In this document: piece by piece, positions 1-7,371 of the stretch
How positions within the stretch are numbered: position 1 is the first letter of the stretch
How the letters are laid out: every line of letters begins with the position of its first letter
NCBI GenBank assembly: GCA_900551645.1
Contig: URWP01000017.1
Coordinates: forward strand, 1-22,841
Source: an uncultured Bacteroides sp.
GTDB taxonomy: Bacteria; Bacteroidota; Bacteroidia; Bacteroidales; Bacteroidaceae
Length of the DNA stretch: 22,841 nt
Reading direction: 5' to 3'
The notes under the pieces: generated by a model
Seen by the model: only the letters and a program-made list of their open reading frames with translations
Told to the model about the DNA's origin: nothing
Databases searched by the model: none
Translations under genes and position numbers: made by a program

Positions 1-2057
1 AGATAATAGCCGGCTTCCATGTTGGTCCCTTGCTTGAACAGTGATTCCCAAGTAGCGTCTTCCGGATAGTTCAGCAAACGGAAGCTACCGTTATCGAATT
101 TAGAGATACTGAAATGTACATAGTATTTCGGATTGGCCAGACGGGTTATCGGCTTATAGTTCATCTTTAACATCCCCTCTGCTGTATGCTTTACAGTGGC
201 GTTGTCAAAGTCTACATGAACAGGTTTTTCTTCGCCGATACGGTAATAGATATTTCCGGTTACAGCGTCTTTCCACGCAGCGATTTCCATACTTCGTGCT
301 ACTGCTACAAAGAAGATTTCACGTGATTTGGTATCGGTAATGCGAGCTTTCCATACTCCTATCGGAGATGTTACTGTTGACATGGTGTTCAGATCATTGC
401 GAATAATCAGGCTATCTTTACACCAGTTGACCAGTTCTTGTGGATTCTGTTTGAATTTGGCTTGTAAATCGGTTGGAATTGCTTGCTGCAGGTAGGAGCG
501 GTAGGGTGTCAGTAATTCATTCTCAATACGTGGCGCAAGTACTTCGGTTACACTGGCTGAGTCGCTGGTCTGGTATAAATGATCTTCCAGTACACTGCAT
601 GGTGTATCTCGCAAATCTTTGTCAGACAATGTACCCAATAATGCCAAAGCTCTTTCGCCCATGTTCTTTGCCAATGCATTTTTCAGGAAGGTTTGGATAT
701 CTTGGTGATTTCCCCTTGATTTCAACATGAAACTGATGACTTCTGCAGACTGTTCTTTGAATTGATCTGCAAATGTCTTTAATGAAGCTTCGGTAGGGAA
801 AGTAGCCTCGTAAGCATGACGGATAGAATCTTCCTGTGCCATGCGGATAGAATTTGCCTGACGTTGTTCAGGGGTAACAGTCGGAATTTTGGCATTTTCT
901 GCCGGGGGAACAATGTCAAAGGTCATGTCAACTGGAGTACCTTCAGTTTTGTCCATCACTACTACTACGCTCTTGTCTTTTCCGAATGACACTTTCTGTA
1001 TGCCATACTGTCCGTTAGCGGAGGCAAAAATCAGCATATCTCCCAGTCCGGCAGATAAGGAAGTGTGTCCACCTTCGTCACATTTTTTCTTGGCTACAGT
1101 ATAATATTCAGCATAATTATATACTTTGAATTCTACATTGGCACCGTTTACAGGTTGCTGTTTACTGTCTACTACAGTTACATCAACTTTAGCACTGGTT
1201 GCATAGTTGTCGATGATATTTATTTCTGTAAAATTAGCAGTCTTCTGCATAACATCTTCCGGTCCGTCATAAGCTCCAAATACTTTGGTGTGCATCAGCA
1301 TACCACGGCTGGCTGGTGCGTTGAACCATCCTAAATCCAATACAGGTTCCGGTTCGCATGCACCCAAGAAATGCCATTGGCCGTCTACCCAAGCTTCTAC
1401 CCAAGCATGATTGTCGTCGGTATGTGCCCAACGTGGAGTATAGACTTGTCGTGCCGGGATACCTACAGAACGCAGGGCAGCTACCAAGAAAGTAGATTCT
1501 TCACCACAACGGCCATAGGCGGTTTTTACGGTAGACATAGGAGCGCTGGTTCGGATATCAGTAGGTTGATATACTACTTTTTCATGACACCAATGGTTTA
1601 CTTCCAATACGGCATCGAGCATAGACAGGTCTTTCACTCTTGGCCATAATTCTTTACTGAATACTTCACGTGCATTATCTAAATTTTCGTTGTTTACACG
1701 GATAGGCAAAACAAAATGGCGGAAAATCAAATCAGGAATTGTTTTTCCCCATGAACTTTCTTTACGGAGTTGTAGAGTTTGACGCACATTATTCAAATAA
1801 AACTCACCAGAATAGTCTGCAATATCTCCCGGAGTCATATAAGCATACAGAAACATTAATGCTTCGCGTTCTGGGGTTGTCAACTGTGAATCGAAGATGG
1901 CAAATAGATTTCCTTGATTCAGGATGTCTTTTTTTGCCTGGAAGTCTGTTTCTACTTTTGCGCGATAGTCTGTTTCTTTCAAAAAGTGTTCAGAGGTGCA
2001 GCTGAACAGGCTCAATGAAAGAATCAGTGTTGCACAACAAAGGAATTGTTTAATCAT
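1..2057 (-). CDS. Transglutaminase-like lipoprotein, C-terminus beyond window
   Basis: The reading frame is open from the ATG at 2057 to the window edge, about 685 codons, and has no stop, so the C-terminus is missing. The N-terminus is a lipoprotein signal: a short basic start, a hydrophobic run, and LFSC with the lipidated cysteine at residue 20. The protein therefore probably sits in an outer or inner membrane facing the periplasm or surface. A transglutaminase/papain-like core follows, with a plausible triad C184 (in GRCGEES), H217 (in NHAWVEAW) and D241 (in PVLDLGW). After it comes a beta-rich stretch (about 275-350) resembling a carboxypeptidase-regulatory/Ig-like domain, then a long helical region. 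The substrate cannot be told; family members include peptidases and amidases as well as cross-linking enzymes. A terminator at 2166-2209 separates it from the nag genes, and no consensus promoter was found in its 5' gap. Confidence 0.85.
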   Translation of the reverse strand, partial: MIKQFLCCATLILSLSLFSCTSEHFLKETDYRAKVETDFQAKKDILNQGNLFAIFDSQLTTPEREALMFLYAYMTPGDIADYSGEFYLNNVRQTLQLRKESSWGKTIPDLIFRHFVLPIRVNNENLDNAREVFSKELWPRVKDLSMLDAVLEVNHWCHEKVVYQPTDIRTSAPMSTVKTAYGRCGEESTFLVAALRSVGIPARQVYTPRWAHTDDNHAWVEAWVDGQWHFLGACEPEPVLDLGWFNAPASRGMLMHTKVFGAYDGPEDVMQKTANFTEINIIDNYATSAKVDVTVVDSKQQPVNGANVEFKVYNYAEYYTVAKKKCDEGGHTSLSAGLGDMLIFASANGQYGIQKVSFGKDKSVVVVMDKTEGTPVDMTFDIVPPAENAKIPTVTPEQRQANSIRMAQEDSIRHAYEATFPTEASLKTFADQFKEQSAEVISFMLKSRGNHQDIQTFLKNALAKNMGERALALLGTLSDKDLRDTPCSVLEDHLYQTSDSASVTEVLAPRIENELLTPYRSYLQQAIPTDLQAKFKQNPQELVNWCKDSLIIRNDLNTMSTVTSPIGVWKARITDTKSREIFFVAVARSMEIAAWKDAVTGNIYYRIGEEKPVHVDFDNATVKHTAEGMLKMNYKPITRLANPKYYVHFSISKFDNGSFRLLNYPEDATWESLFKQGTNMEAGYY

Positions 2058-2165
2058 AGCGTTTATAATTTGAATGTTGAAGTTTAAGCAGGCATCAAAT
2101 CCCTCCGGTATGTGGAAGTCTTTTTTATTTCCCGATGCCTTCTGTGTTCCGAAGGGTAGTCAGTT

Positions 2166-2209
2166 AAAAAAACGCCTTGAGCTTCGTGGTGAAACGTCAA
2201 GGCGTTTTC
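2166..2209 (-). terminator. Rho-independent terminator of the nagB operon
   Basis: A 12-bp perfect stem (2169-2180 with 2197-2208; core AACGCCTTGA/TCAAGGCGTT) encloses a 16-nt loop. On the minus strand it is followed by a run of T (A run at 2166-2172 on the plus strand). It lies 32 bp past the stop codon of the NagB/LmbE fusion gene and before the transglutaminase gene, so it should end the nag transcript. Confidence 0.85.
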
Positions 2210-2240
2210 TTGGATAGATATTTACACCATCATTTTTTGA

Positions 2241-4226
2241 TCAGATGGGGATATATTCTACAAAAGCCTCCATAGCTTCGTAACAAGCCAGACCCAGATG
2301 ATCGTACAGTAATGCGGTACCACGGTTACGGTCTTCACTGCGTTGCCAGAACAGACGTTCATCATTACCCAGGAATGGTGCACTTTCCATCTGTGACTGG
2401 TGCTTCAGAATAGAATTACGTTTAGCTCGCAGTTCTTCAGGGCTTAGTGGAACGGCCATTTCAATATTTTCGATTTCCCATTCGGCCCAAGCTCCACGGT
2501 ACATCCATATACGACAGTCCTTCAGCCATTCGGCACCGGCATTTTTTTCTTCGTCAATAGCAGCAAAGACAGCATCGGTACATACACGGTGGGTTCCGTG
2601 TGGATCTGCCAAGTCACCTGCTACATAAATCTGATGCGGTTGGATTTCGCGTAACAGATTCTGAACAATTTCTACATCGGCTTCACTGATAGGATTCTTT
2701 TCTATTTTACCGGTTTCATAGAATGGTAAATCCAGAAAATGACAGCGTTTCAATGGAATATTGTTGTATGTACAGGCAGTACGTGCCTCGCCACGTCGGA
2801 TAAGTCCTTTAATGGTTAAGATTTCTCGTGTATCGAGGTCGCTCTCTTTTTTGTTAGCAAAGAATTCCTTGATTTCAGCGTATTTCTTTACAATGATTTC
2901 ATCCTTACTGTCTGCAAAGAGTTGGTTGAAACCATTGATGAAATGCATGAAACGTGTTACTTCTTCGTCTCCTACGGCAATGTTACCCGAAGTTTCGTAG
3001 GCTACGTGCACTTCGTGTCCTTGCTGTACCAGACGACGGAGTGTACCTCCCATGGAGATAACATCATCATCCGGATGCGGAGAGAAGATGATGACTCGTT
3101 TGGGGAACGGTTTGGCGCGTTCCGGACGATAAGTATCGTCTGCATTCGGTTTACCGCCTGGCCATCCTGTAATAGTGTGCTGTAAATCGTTGAAGATTTT
3201 GATATTTACATTGTATGCGGAACCGTATAAAGCCAATAGCTCACTTAATCCATTTTCGTTGTAATCCTTATTGGTCAATTTCAGGATCGGCTTGTTCAAC
3301 AATGGGCACAGCCATACGATTGCGCTACGGATAAGCTTGTCATTCCATTCGCAGTTGGTTACCAGCCATGGACGTTGGATACGTGTCAGATGGGCAGCGG
3401 CCGATAAATCGATGCAGACAGTTGCATTGTTATGTAGCTGCAGGAACGAGGCTGGCAATGCGTCTGTAACCTTGTCTTCTACAGCATTTCTGATGATATC
3501 AGCCTTGTCTTCTCCCCATGCAAGCAGAAATACCCGACGTGCCTGAAGAATATTGTGGATACCCATAGTAATGGAGCAGGGAGGCAGGTTGTCTATACCG
3601 AGGTTGCGTGCAGCTTCGGCTTTTGAAGTAGAGTCTACCAGAATCAGTCGAGTCGTAGTATTGGCATTTGAACCTGGTTCGTTCATAGCAATATTTCCTT
3701 CTCGTCCAATTCCCATTACCAGAATGTCGATTCCTCCATATGTCTGGATACGTTGTTCATACAACCGGCAATGTTCTAATACAGCTTCTTGTGGAATATT
3801 ACCGTTGATCGTAAATACATTCTGCGGATCGATATCTATCTGCGAAAGAAAAAGCTTGTTCAGGTGGCTGAAGCTACCTTCGTGTCCGTCGGTCAATGGA
3901 TAGAATTCATACAAATTGAATACTACTACATTGCGGAAACTTACTCCTTCATCTTTGTGCCGGCGTACCAGTTCTGTAAAGAGCGGACGTAAAGAAACTC
4001 CTGTACCTAGAGCTATCGTACAGAATTTGCCTTCTTTCTGTCGGTCCTGGATTTTGGATACGATTTCATTGGCTATTTGCTGTACACCTTCGTCCGGAGT
4101 TTCATAGATGTCAGTAGGTACCTTTTCGCAGCGGGTCAATACTGAACGTTCTACTGCATTTTCAGGACGGTAGTAACGTGGAGAAACCCTGTTCAGTGAT
4201 ATCTGAGAGCTTAAGTTAGTTCTCAT
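2241..4226 (-). CDS. NagB-like domain fused to LmbE/PIG-L deacetylase domain
   Basis: This 661-residue protein has two enzyme-like halves. Residues about 40-290 align with glucosamine-6-phosphate deaminase. Residues about 375-560 form an LmbE/PIG-L (N-acetylglucosaminyl deacetylase) domain with the zinc motif PHPDD (H384, D387; D386 as likely base) and a third ligand in DPHGTH (H546). In the NagB half the catalytic positions differ from E. coli NagB: FNMDEY is FNLYEF (D72 becomes Y106), and DGHIAFNEP is EGNIAMNEP (D141 becomes E176, H143 becomes N178), while E148 is kept as E183. The phosphate-loop sequence (LPTG..P) is also altered. Inference: deamination is probably lost and this half may bind sugar phosphate or assemble with NagB, while the LmbE half may deacetylate an N-acetyl sugar. 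It starts 15 bp after nagB, so the two are co-transcribed. The ATG at 4226 was chosen as the first in frame. No N-terminal signal is seen, so it is cytosolic. Confidence 0.9.
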   Translation of the reverse strand: MRTNLSSQISLNRVSPRYYRPENAVERSVLTRCEKVPTDIYETPDEGVQQIANEIVSKIQDRQKEGKFCTIALGTGVSLRPLFTELVRRHKDEGVSFRNVVVFNLYEFYPLTDGHEGSFSHLNKLFLSQIDIDPQNVFTINGNIPQEAVLEHCRLYEQRIQTYGGIDILVMGIGREGNIAMNEPGSNANTTTRLILVDSTSKAEAARNLGIDNLPPCSITMGIHNILQARRVFLLAWGEDKADIIRNAVEDKVTDALPASFLQLHNNATVCIDLSAAAHLTRIQRPWLVTNCEWNDKLIRSAIVWLCPLLNKPILKLTNKDYNENGLSELLALYGSAYNVNIKIFNDLQHTITGWPGGKPNADDTYRPERAKPFPKRVIIFSPHPDDDVISMGGTLRRLVQQGHEVHVAYETSGNIAVGDEEVTRFMHFINGFNQLFADSKDEIIVKKYAEIKEFFANKKESDLDTREILTIKGLIRRGEARTACTYNNIPLKRCHFLDLPFYETGKIEKNPISEADVEIVQNLLREIQPHQIYVAGDLADPHGTHRVCTDAVFAAIDEEKNAGAEWLKDCRIWMYRGAWAEWEIENIEMAVPLSPEELRAKRNSILKHQSQMESAPFLGNDERLFWQRSEDRNRGTALLYDHLGLACYEAMEAFVEYIPI

Positions 4227-4241
4227 AGATGATGAATGTTT

Positions 4242-5033
4242 TTAAAGGTTGTTTTTTTCAATATCCTTGAAGTACTTGTATGTACCTACTTTCAGTTCGT
4301 CTGTAGCTGCTTCGTCACAAACGATGATACCGTGTTGGTGCATTTGCAGTGCGCTGATAGTCCACATCTGTGTGATACCGCCTTCTACTGCATGTTGCAG
4401 GGCACGGGCTTTGTTGTGTCCGTTGCAGATAATCAGTACTTCTTTAGCTGACAGAACAGTACCTACACCTACAGTCAAAGCTGTTTTAGGCACTTTGTTT
4501 ACATCATTTTCGAAGAAACGAGAGTTGGCGATGATGGTATCTGTTGTCAGAGTTTTTACACGAGTACGTGATGACAAAGAAGAACCCGGTTCATTGAATG
4601 CGATGTGTCCGTCCGGACCGATGCCTCCCAAGAACAGATCAATACCACCGAATTTTTCAATTTCTTTTTCGTAGTTGGCGCATTCAGCTTCCAAGTCAGT
4701 TGCATTACCGTTTAAGATATGGATGTTTTCCTTGCAGATATCGATGTGGTTGAAGAAGTTGTTGAACATGAATGAGTGGTAGCTTTCCGGATGTGATTCA
4801 GGCAGACCTACATATTCATCCATGTTGAAAGTAACTACATTCTGGAAAGAAACTACACCTTTCTTGTTCAGTTCAATCAAAGCCTTATACATTCCCAGCG
4901 GTGATGACCCGGTAGGTAATCCTAATACGAATGGTTTTTCTTTAGTAGGATTAGCTTTGTTGATTTTGTTTGCTACATAGTTGGCAGCCCAGTTAGAGAG
5001 TGCCTGATAGTCAGGTTCAATGATTAGTCTCAT
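4242..5033 (-). CDS. nagB: Glucosamine-6-phosphate deaminase
   Basis: A 263-residue hexose-6-phosphate deaminase/isomerase converting glucosamine-6-phosphate to fructose-6-phosphate and ammonia in the cytosol. It aligns with E. coli NagB (266 residues) without gaps through the active site: LPTGSSP phosphate loop at 39-45, D72 in FNMDEYVGLP, and D141, H143 and E148 in DGHIAFNEP. R158 and K160, which bind the allosteric activator N-acetylglucosamine-6-phosphate in E. coli, are also kept, so allosteric control is possible. It is the first gene of a two-gene operon with the NagB/LmbE fusion and is divergent from a ROK regulator. A consensus Bacteroidetes promoter lies at 5110-5141, giving a leader of roughly 70 nt. 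No nagA-type deacetylase is seen in the window; the LmbE domain downstream could supply deacetylation. Confidence 0.97.
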   Translation of the reverse strand: MRLIIEPDYQALSNWAANYVANKINKANPTKEKPFVLGLPTGSSPLGMYKALIELNKKGVVSFQNVVTFNMDEYVGLPESHPESYHSFMFNNFFNHIDICKENIHILNGNATDLEAECANYEKEIEKFGGIDLFLGGIGPDGHIAFNEPGSSLSSRTRVKTLTTDTIIANSRFFENDVNKVPKTALTVGVGTVLSAKEVLIICNGHNKARALQHAVEGGITQMWTISALQMHQHGIIVCDEAATDELKVGTYKYFKDIEKNNL

Positions 5034-5109
5034 GATAATTCGGATTTTAGTTAATAATATTTTTGATGTAAATACTTGACGTTTGAAATGCGACAGAAAT
5101 ATGTTTCTG

Positions 5110-5141
5110 CAAATATATCAAGATTATAAGAGAAAGGCAAA
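5110..5141 (-). promoter_or_regulatory. nagB promoter (-33/-7)
   Basis: On the minus strand TTTG (5138-5141) is followed after exactly 20 bp by TATATTTG (5110-5117), a full match to the Bacteroidetes primary-sigma consensus TTTG / TAnnTTTG with usual spacing. Transcription would start near 5104, about 70 nt before the nagB ATG. Confidence 0.75.
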
Positions 5142-5162
5142 TAAAAAAAAAGTTTTTTACCA

Positions 5163-5192
5163 TTTGGTTTTTAAAAAAAACTATTATATTTG
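5163..5192 (+). promoter_or_regulatory. ROK regulator promoter (-33/-7)
   Basis: TTTG (5163-5166), an 18-bp spacer and TATATTTG (5185-5192) match the Bacteroidetes consensus, with slightly short spacing. The expected start near 5197 leaves only about 5 nt before the ATG at 5202. Either the mRNA is almost leaderless or translation begins at the in-frame ATG at 5223. Homopolymeric arms GTTTTTTA (5152-5159) and TAAAAAAAAC (5172-5181) form an imperfect inverted repeat over the -33 element, a possible operator. Confidence 0.55.
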
Positions 5193-5201
5193 TAACAATT
5201 A

Positions 5202-6428
5202 ATGCAAAATTTAAAATTAGGTATGGGACAGGCTTTATTGGAAGAATTACGTAAAGGTAGTACAAAGAGTGCGATGGTAAAGTGCCGTATCATTACATAT
5301 TTGATATGCAATGGTAAAGCAACTATTACTGACTTGTCGAAAGACATGGATTTGAGTGTACCTACCGTTACCAAATTTGTTGATGAGATGATTGAGGATG
5401 GTTACGTACTTGATAACGGCAAATTGGAAACGAGTGGAGGGCGATATCCTAATCTTTATGGATTATGTGCTGATGCGGCTTATTTCTTGGGCGTTGAGGT
5501 AGCCCGTGATTTTTATAGTATTGGAGTGTCTGACTTTCAAGGGAATATGCTACATCAGGTGTTGCGAGTTCCTTTTCAACGTGAAAATACATTAGCCTGT
5601 GTAGATCAGTTGTGTAACGCAATCAATGAATTTGTAGACGGACATCAGCTGGATCGCTCAAAAATCATGAATGTTTGTGTCAGTTTAGCAGGACGAGTGA
5701 ATAGTGAGACTGGTTTCAGTTATAGTTTCTTTAAATTCGGTGATACTTCTTTGCGTGATCTTTTGATAGAACGTATCGGATTGCCGGTTGAGATTGAAAA
5801 TGATAGCCGTGTGATGGCCTATGGTGAATATATGCGCGGTAATTTTAAGGATGTAAAGAATTTGATTTACATCAATGCCGGTTGGGGATTAGGAATGGCT
5901 ATCATTATTGACGGGAAATTGTATAGAGGTATGTCTGGCTTTTCTGGAGAATTCGGCCATAATTTCGGTTATGATAACCAGCAGATTTGTCATTGTGGCA
6001 AGAAAGGTTGTATTGAAACGGAAGTATCCTGCTCAGCCTTATATAGAAAATTTGTTGAACGCTTGAACAATGGTGAGAGTTCTATTCTTTTGCGTGAAAA
6101 GAAAATTGAAGAAATAGAAATTTCAGATATACTATCAGCAATTAACCGTGAAGATGTCTTGGGGATAGAACTGGTAGAAGAAATCGGAGGCGAGTTAGGA
6201 CGCCATATCGGTTGTCTGATTAATATTTTTAATCCGGAGTTGGTCATAATAGGTGGAGACTTATCAAAGGCAGGTGGCTTTCTGCTGCATCCGGTAATTG
6301 CGGCTATCCGTAAATATACATTGAATCTGATGTATCGTGATTCGGATATTCTGTTGGCTAAACTTCAAGATGATTCGAATGTAGTGGGAGCATGTCTGTT
6401 AGGACGTACCAATCTGTTTACTGTTTAA
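5202..6428 (+). CDS. ROK-family transcriptional regulator (NagC type)
   Basis: A 408-residue protein with an N-terminal winged helix-turn-helix (about 25-85, with ATITDLSKDMDLSVPTVTKF as recognition region) and a C-terminal ROK sugar-kinase-like domain. The ROK zinc site is intact: GEFGHNFG followed by CHCGKKGC. The usual kinase phosphate loop DxGxT is replaced (FLGVEVARD), as expected of a regulator rather than a sugar kinase. ROK regulators typically release DNA on binding a sugar or sugar phosphate. Divergence from nagB with closely spaced promoters suggests it controls nagB and itself, with an amino-sugar phosphate as likely signal (inference). The start is ambiguous: ATG 5202, used here, is about 5 nt from the predicted transcription start, and ATG 5223 (MGQALLEEL) is an alternative. 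A bidirectional terminator follows at 6443-6499. Confidence 0.9.
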   Translation: MQNLKLGMGQALLEELRKGSTKSAMVKCRIITYLICNGKATITDLSKDMDLSVPTVTKFVDEMIEDGYVLDNGKLETSGGRYPNLYGLCADAAYFLGVEVARDFYSIGVSDFQGNMLHQVLRVPFQRENTLACVDQLCNAINEFVDGHQLDRSKIMNVCVSLAGRVNSETGFSYSFFKFGDTSLRDLLIERIGLPVEIENDSRVMAYGEYMRGNFKDVKNLIYINAGWGLGMAIIIDGKLYRGMSGFSGEFGHNFGYDNQQICHCGKKGCIETEVSCSALYRKFVERLNNGESSILLREKKIEEIEISDILSAINREDVLGIELVEEIGGELGRHIGCLINIFNPELVIIGGDLSKAGGFLLHPVIAAIRKYTLNLMYRDSDILLAKLQDDSNVVGACLLGRTNLFTV

Positions 6429-6442
6429 ATGAAAAAACTTTG

Positions 6443-6499
6443 ATAAAAGGACAAAAGGAACAAACTCCAATCAACAGTTTGTTCCTTTTGTCCTTTTAT
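6443..6499. terminator. Bidirectional terminator, 23-bp perfect stem
   Basis: Arms 6443-6465 and 6477-6499 are perfectly complementary over 23 bp around an 11-nt loop. The plus strand continues into TTTTAATT and the minus strand ends in an A/T-rich tail, so it can stop both converging transcripts (ROK gene from the left, HAD gene from the right). The right arm overlaps the HAD stop codon at 6496-6498. Confidence 0.9.
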
Positions 6500-7224
6500 T
6501 TTAATTGTATATATAGTCTGTCCCAATTCTCATTGAATGCTTTCATGGAAGGGAAAAGGTAATTGGCACCTTCATCCAGTAGTATTTTGTCTGATAAAGG
6601 GCCTGTATTTACTGCTATGGTGAAGATACCCGCTCCAACTCCAGCTTGTATTCCCAGCGGTGCATTTTCGATGACTATAGCTTCATTGGCTTGGATATTT
6701 GCTTTTTTTAGTGCCATAAGATAAGGCTCAGGATTGGGTTTTCCATATTTTACATCGAAAGCCGTTACCATCAGTTCTTGTTTGAAGATTCCCGGATAAG
6801 AATGATTCAGTTTGTCCAATAAAGAATGTTGTCCAGAGCCAGTTACAACCATCGGAGTAAGTCCGTTCTGTTGGATTTTATGAAGTACTTCCAGAGCTCC
6901 GGGCATCGGTTCAGCAACAGGCAGGCTATTGAAAATCTCGCTTTTCGTTTGGTACATTTGTTTGATTTCTTCTTCTGTAGCTTCATGTCCTCGTTCCCGT
7001 AAGCTTATAATGTTGATGGTTGATGCGCCAGTCCGTCCTTCGTGCATATAGGCTTCTTCACGTGTCATGTGCATGCCGTATCGTTTCATAGCTTCGTGCC
7101 ATGCTGTGGCATGGTTCTTCATGGAATCGAAGAGTACTCCGTCCATATCGAACAGGACTGCTTTCAGATGTATATGGGAGTGATGATGCGTGTTTAAATA
7201 ATGTTGGATAGCTTCTTGAAACAT
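6496..7224 (-). CDS. HAD-family beta-phosphoglucomutase-like phosphatase
   Basis: A 242-residue haloacid dehalogenase-superfamily protein of the subfamily with a helical cap after motif I (beta-phosphoglucomutase/sugar-phosphatase type). Motif I is DMDGVLFDS (nucleophile D26, acid/base D28), motif II is VVTGS (T128), motif III is KYGKPNPEPY (K162) and motif IV is VIENAPLGI (E186, N187). The short N-terminus is histidine-rich (THHHSHIH). The ATG at 7224 is the first ATG in frame; extending upstream to 7257 would need TTG and run into the hairpin region. It follows pgi on the same strand, so a sugar-phosphate substrate is likely, but mutase and phosphatase cannot be told apart from sequence alone. 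Its 3' end lies inside the shared terminator. Confidence 0.85.
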   Translation of the reverse strand: MFQEAIQHYLNTHHHSHIHLKAVLFDMDGVLFDSMKNHATAWHEAMKRYGMHMTREEAYMHEGRTGASTINIISLRERGHEATEEEIKQMYQTKSEIFNSLPVAEPMPGALEVLHKIQQNGLTPMVVTGSGQHSLLDKLNHSYPGIFKQELMVTAFDVKYGKPNPEPYLMALKKANIQANEAIVIENAPLGIQAGVGAGIFTIAVNTGPLSDKILLDEGANYLFPSMKAFNENWDRLYIQLK

Positions 7225-7254
7225 ATTTAATTGAATCTGTAATGGATTAATATT

Positions 7255-7317
7255 CAAAAAAGATTGTCATTCAGTGCTTTTTCATTTTATACATGAAAAT
7301 ACACACTGAATGACAAT
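7255..7317 (-). terminator. Hairpin with T-run after pgi (terminator or attenuator)
   Basis: Arms 7263-7276 (ATTGTCATTCAGTG) and 7304-7317 are perfectly complementary over 14 bp. An inner TTTTCAT/ATGAAAA stem nests inside. On the minus strand the hairpin is followed by CTTTTTT, a normal intrinsic terminator. It ends about 35 nt before the HAD ATG with no consensus promoter in between, so the HAD gene depends on read-through or on a promoter upstream of the hairpin. Confidence 0.75.
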
Positions 7318-7334
7318 GAAGAGAAAACTGTCTG

Positions 7335-7342
7335 CAAATTTA
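7335..7342 (-). promoter_or_regulatory. Possible -7 element upstream of the HAD gene
   Basis: TAAATTTG on the minus strand matches TAnnTTTG and lies just past the pgi stop codon. No TTTG is found at the usual distance. If used, the transcript would begin near 7329 and carry the 7263-7317 hairpin in its leader. Confidence 0.3.
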
Positions 7343-7371
7343 TGTTTTTCTACAAACAGTATGAAAATTCT

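Noticed and set aside
7225..7257. Longer N-terminus of the HAD protein from a TTG at 7257
   Set aside because: The extension is AT-rich, has no family similarity and abuts the terminator; the ATG at 7224 is the simpler start.
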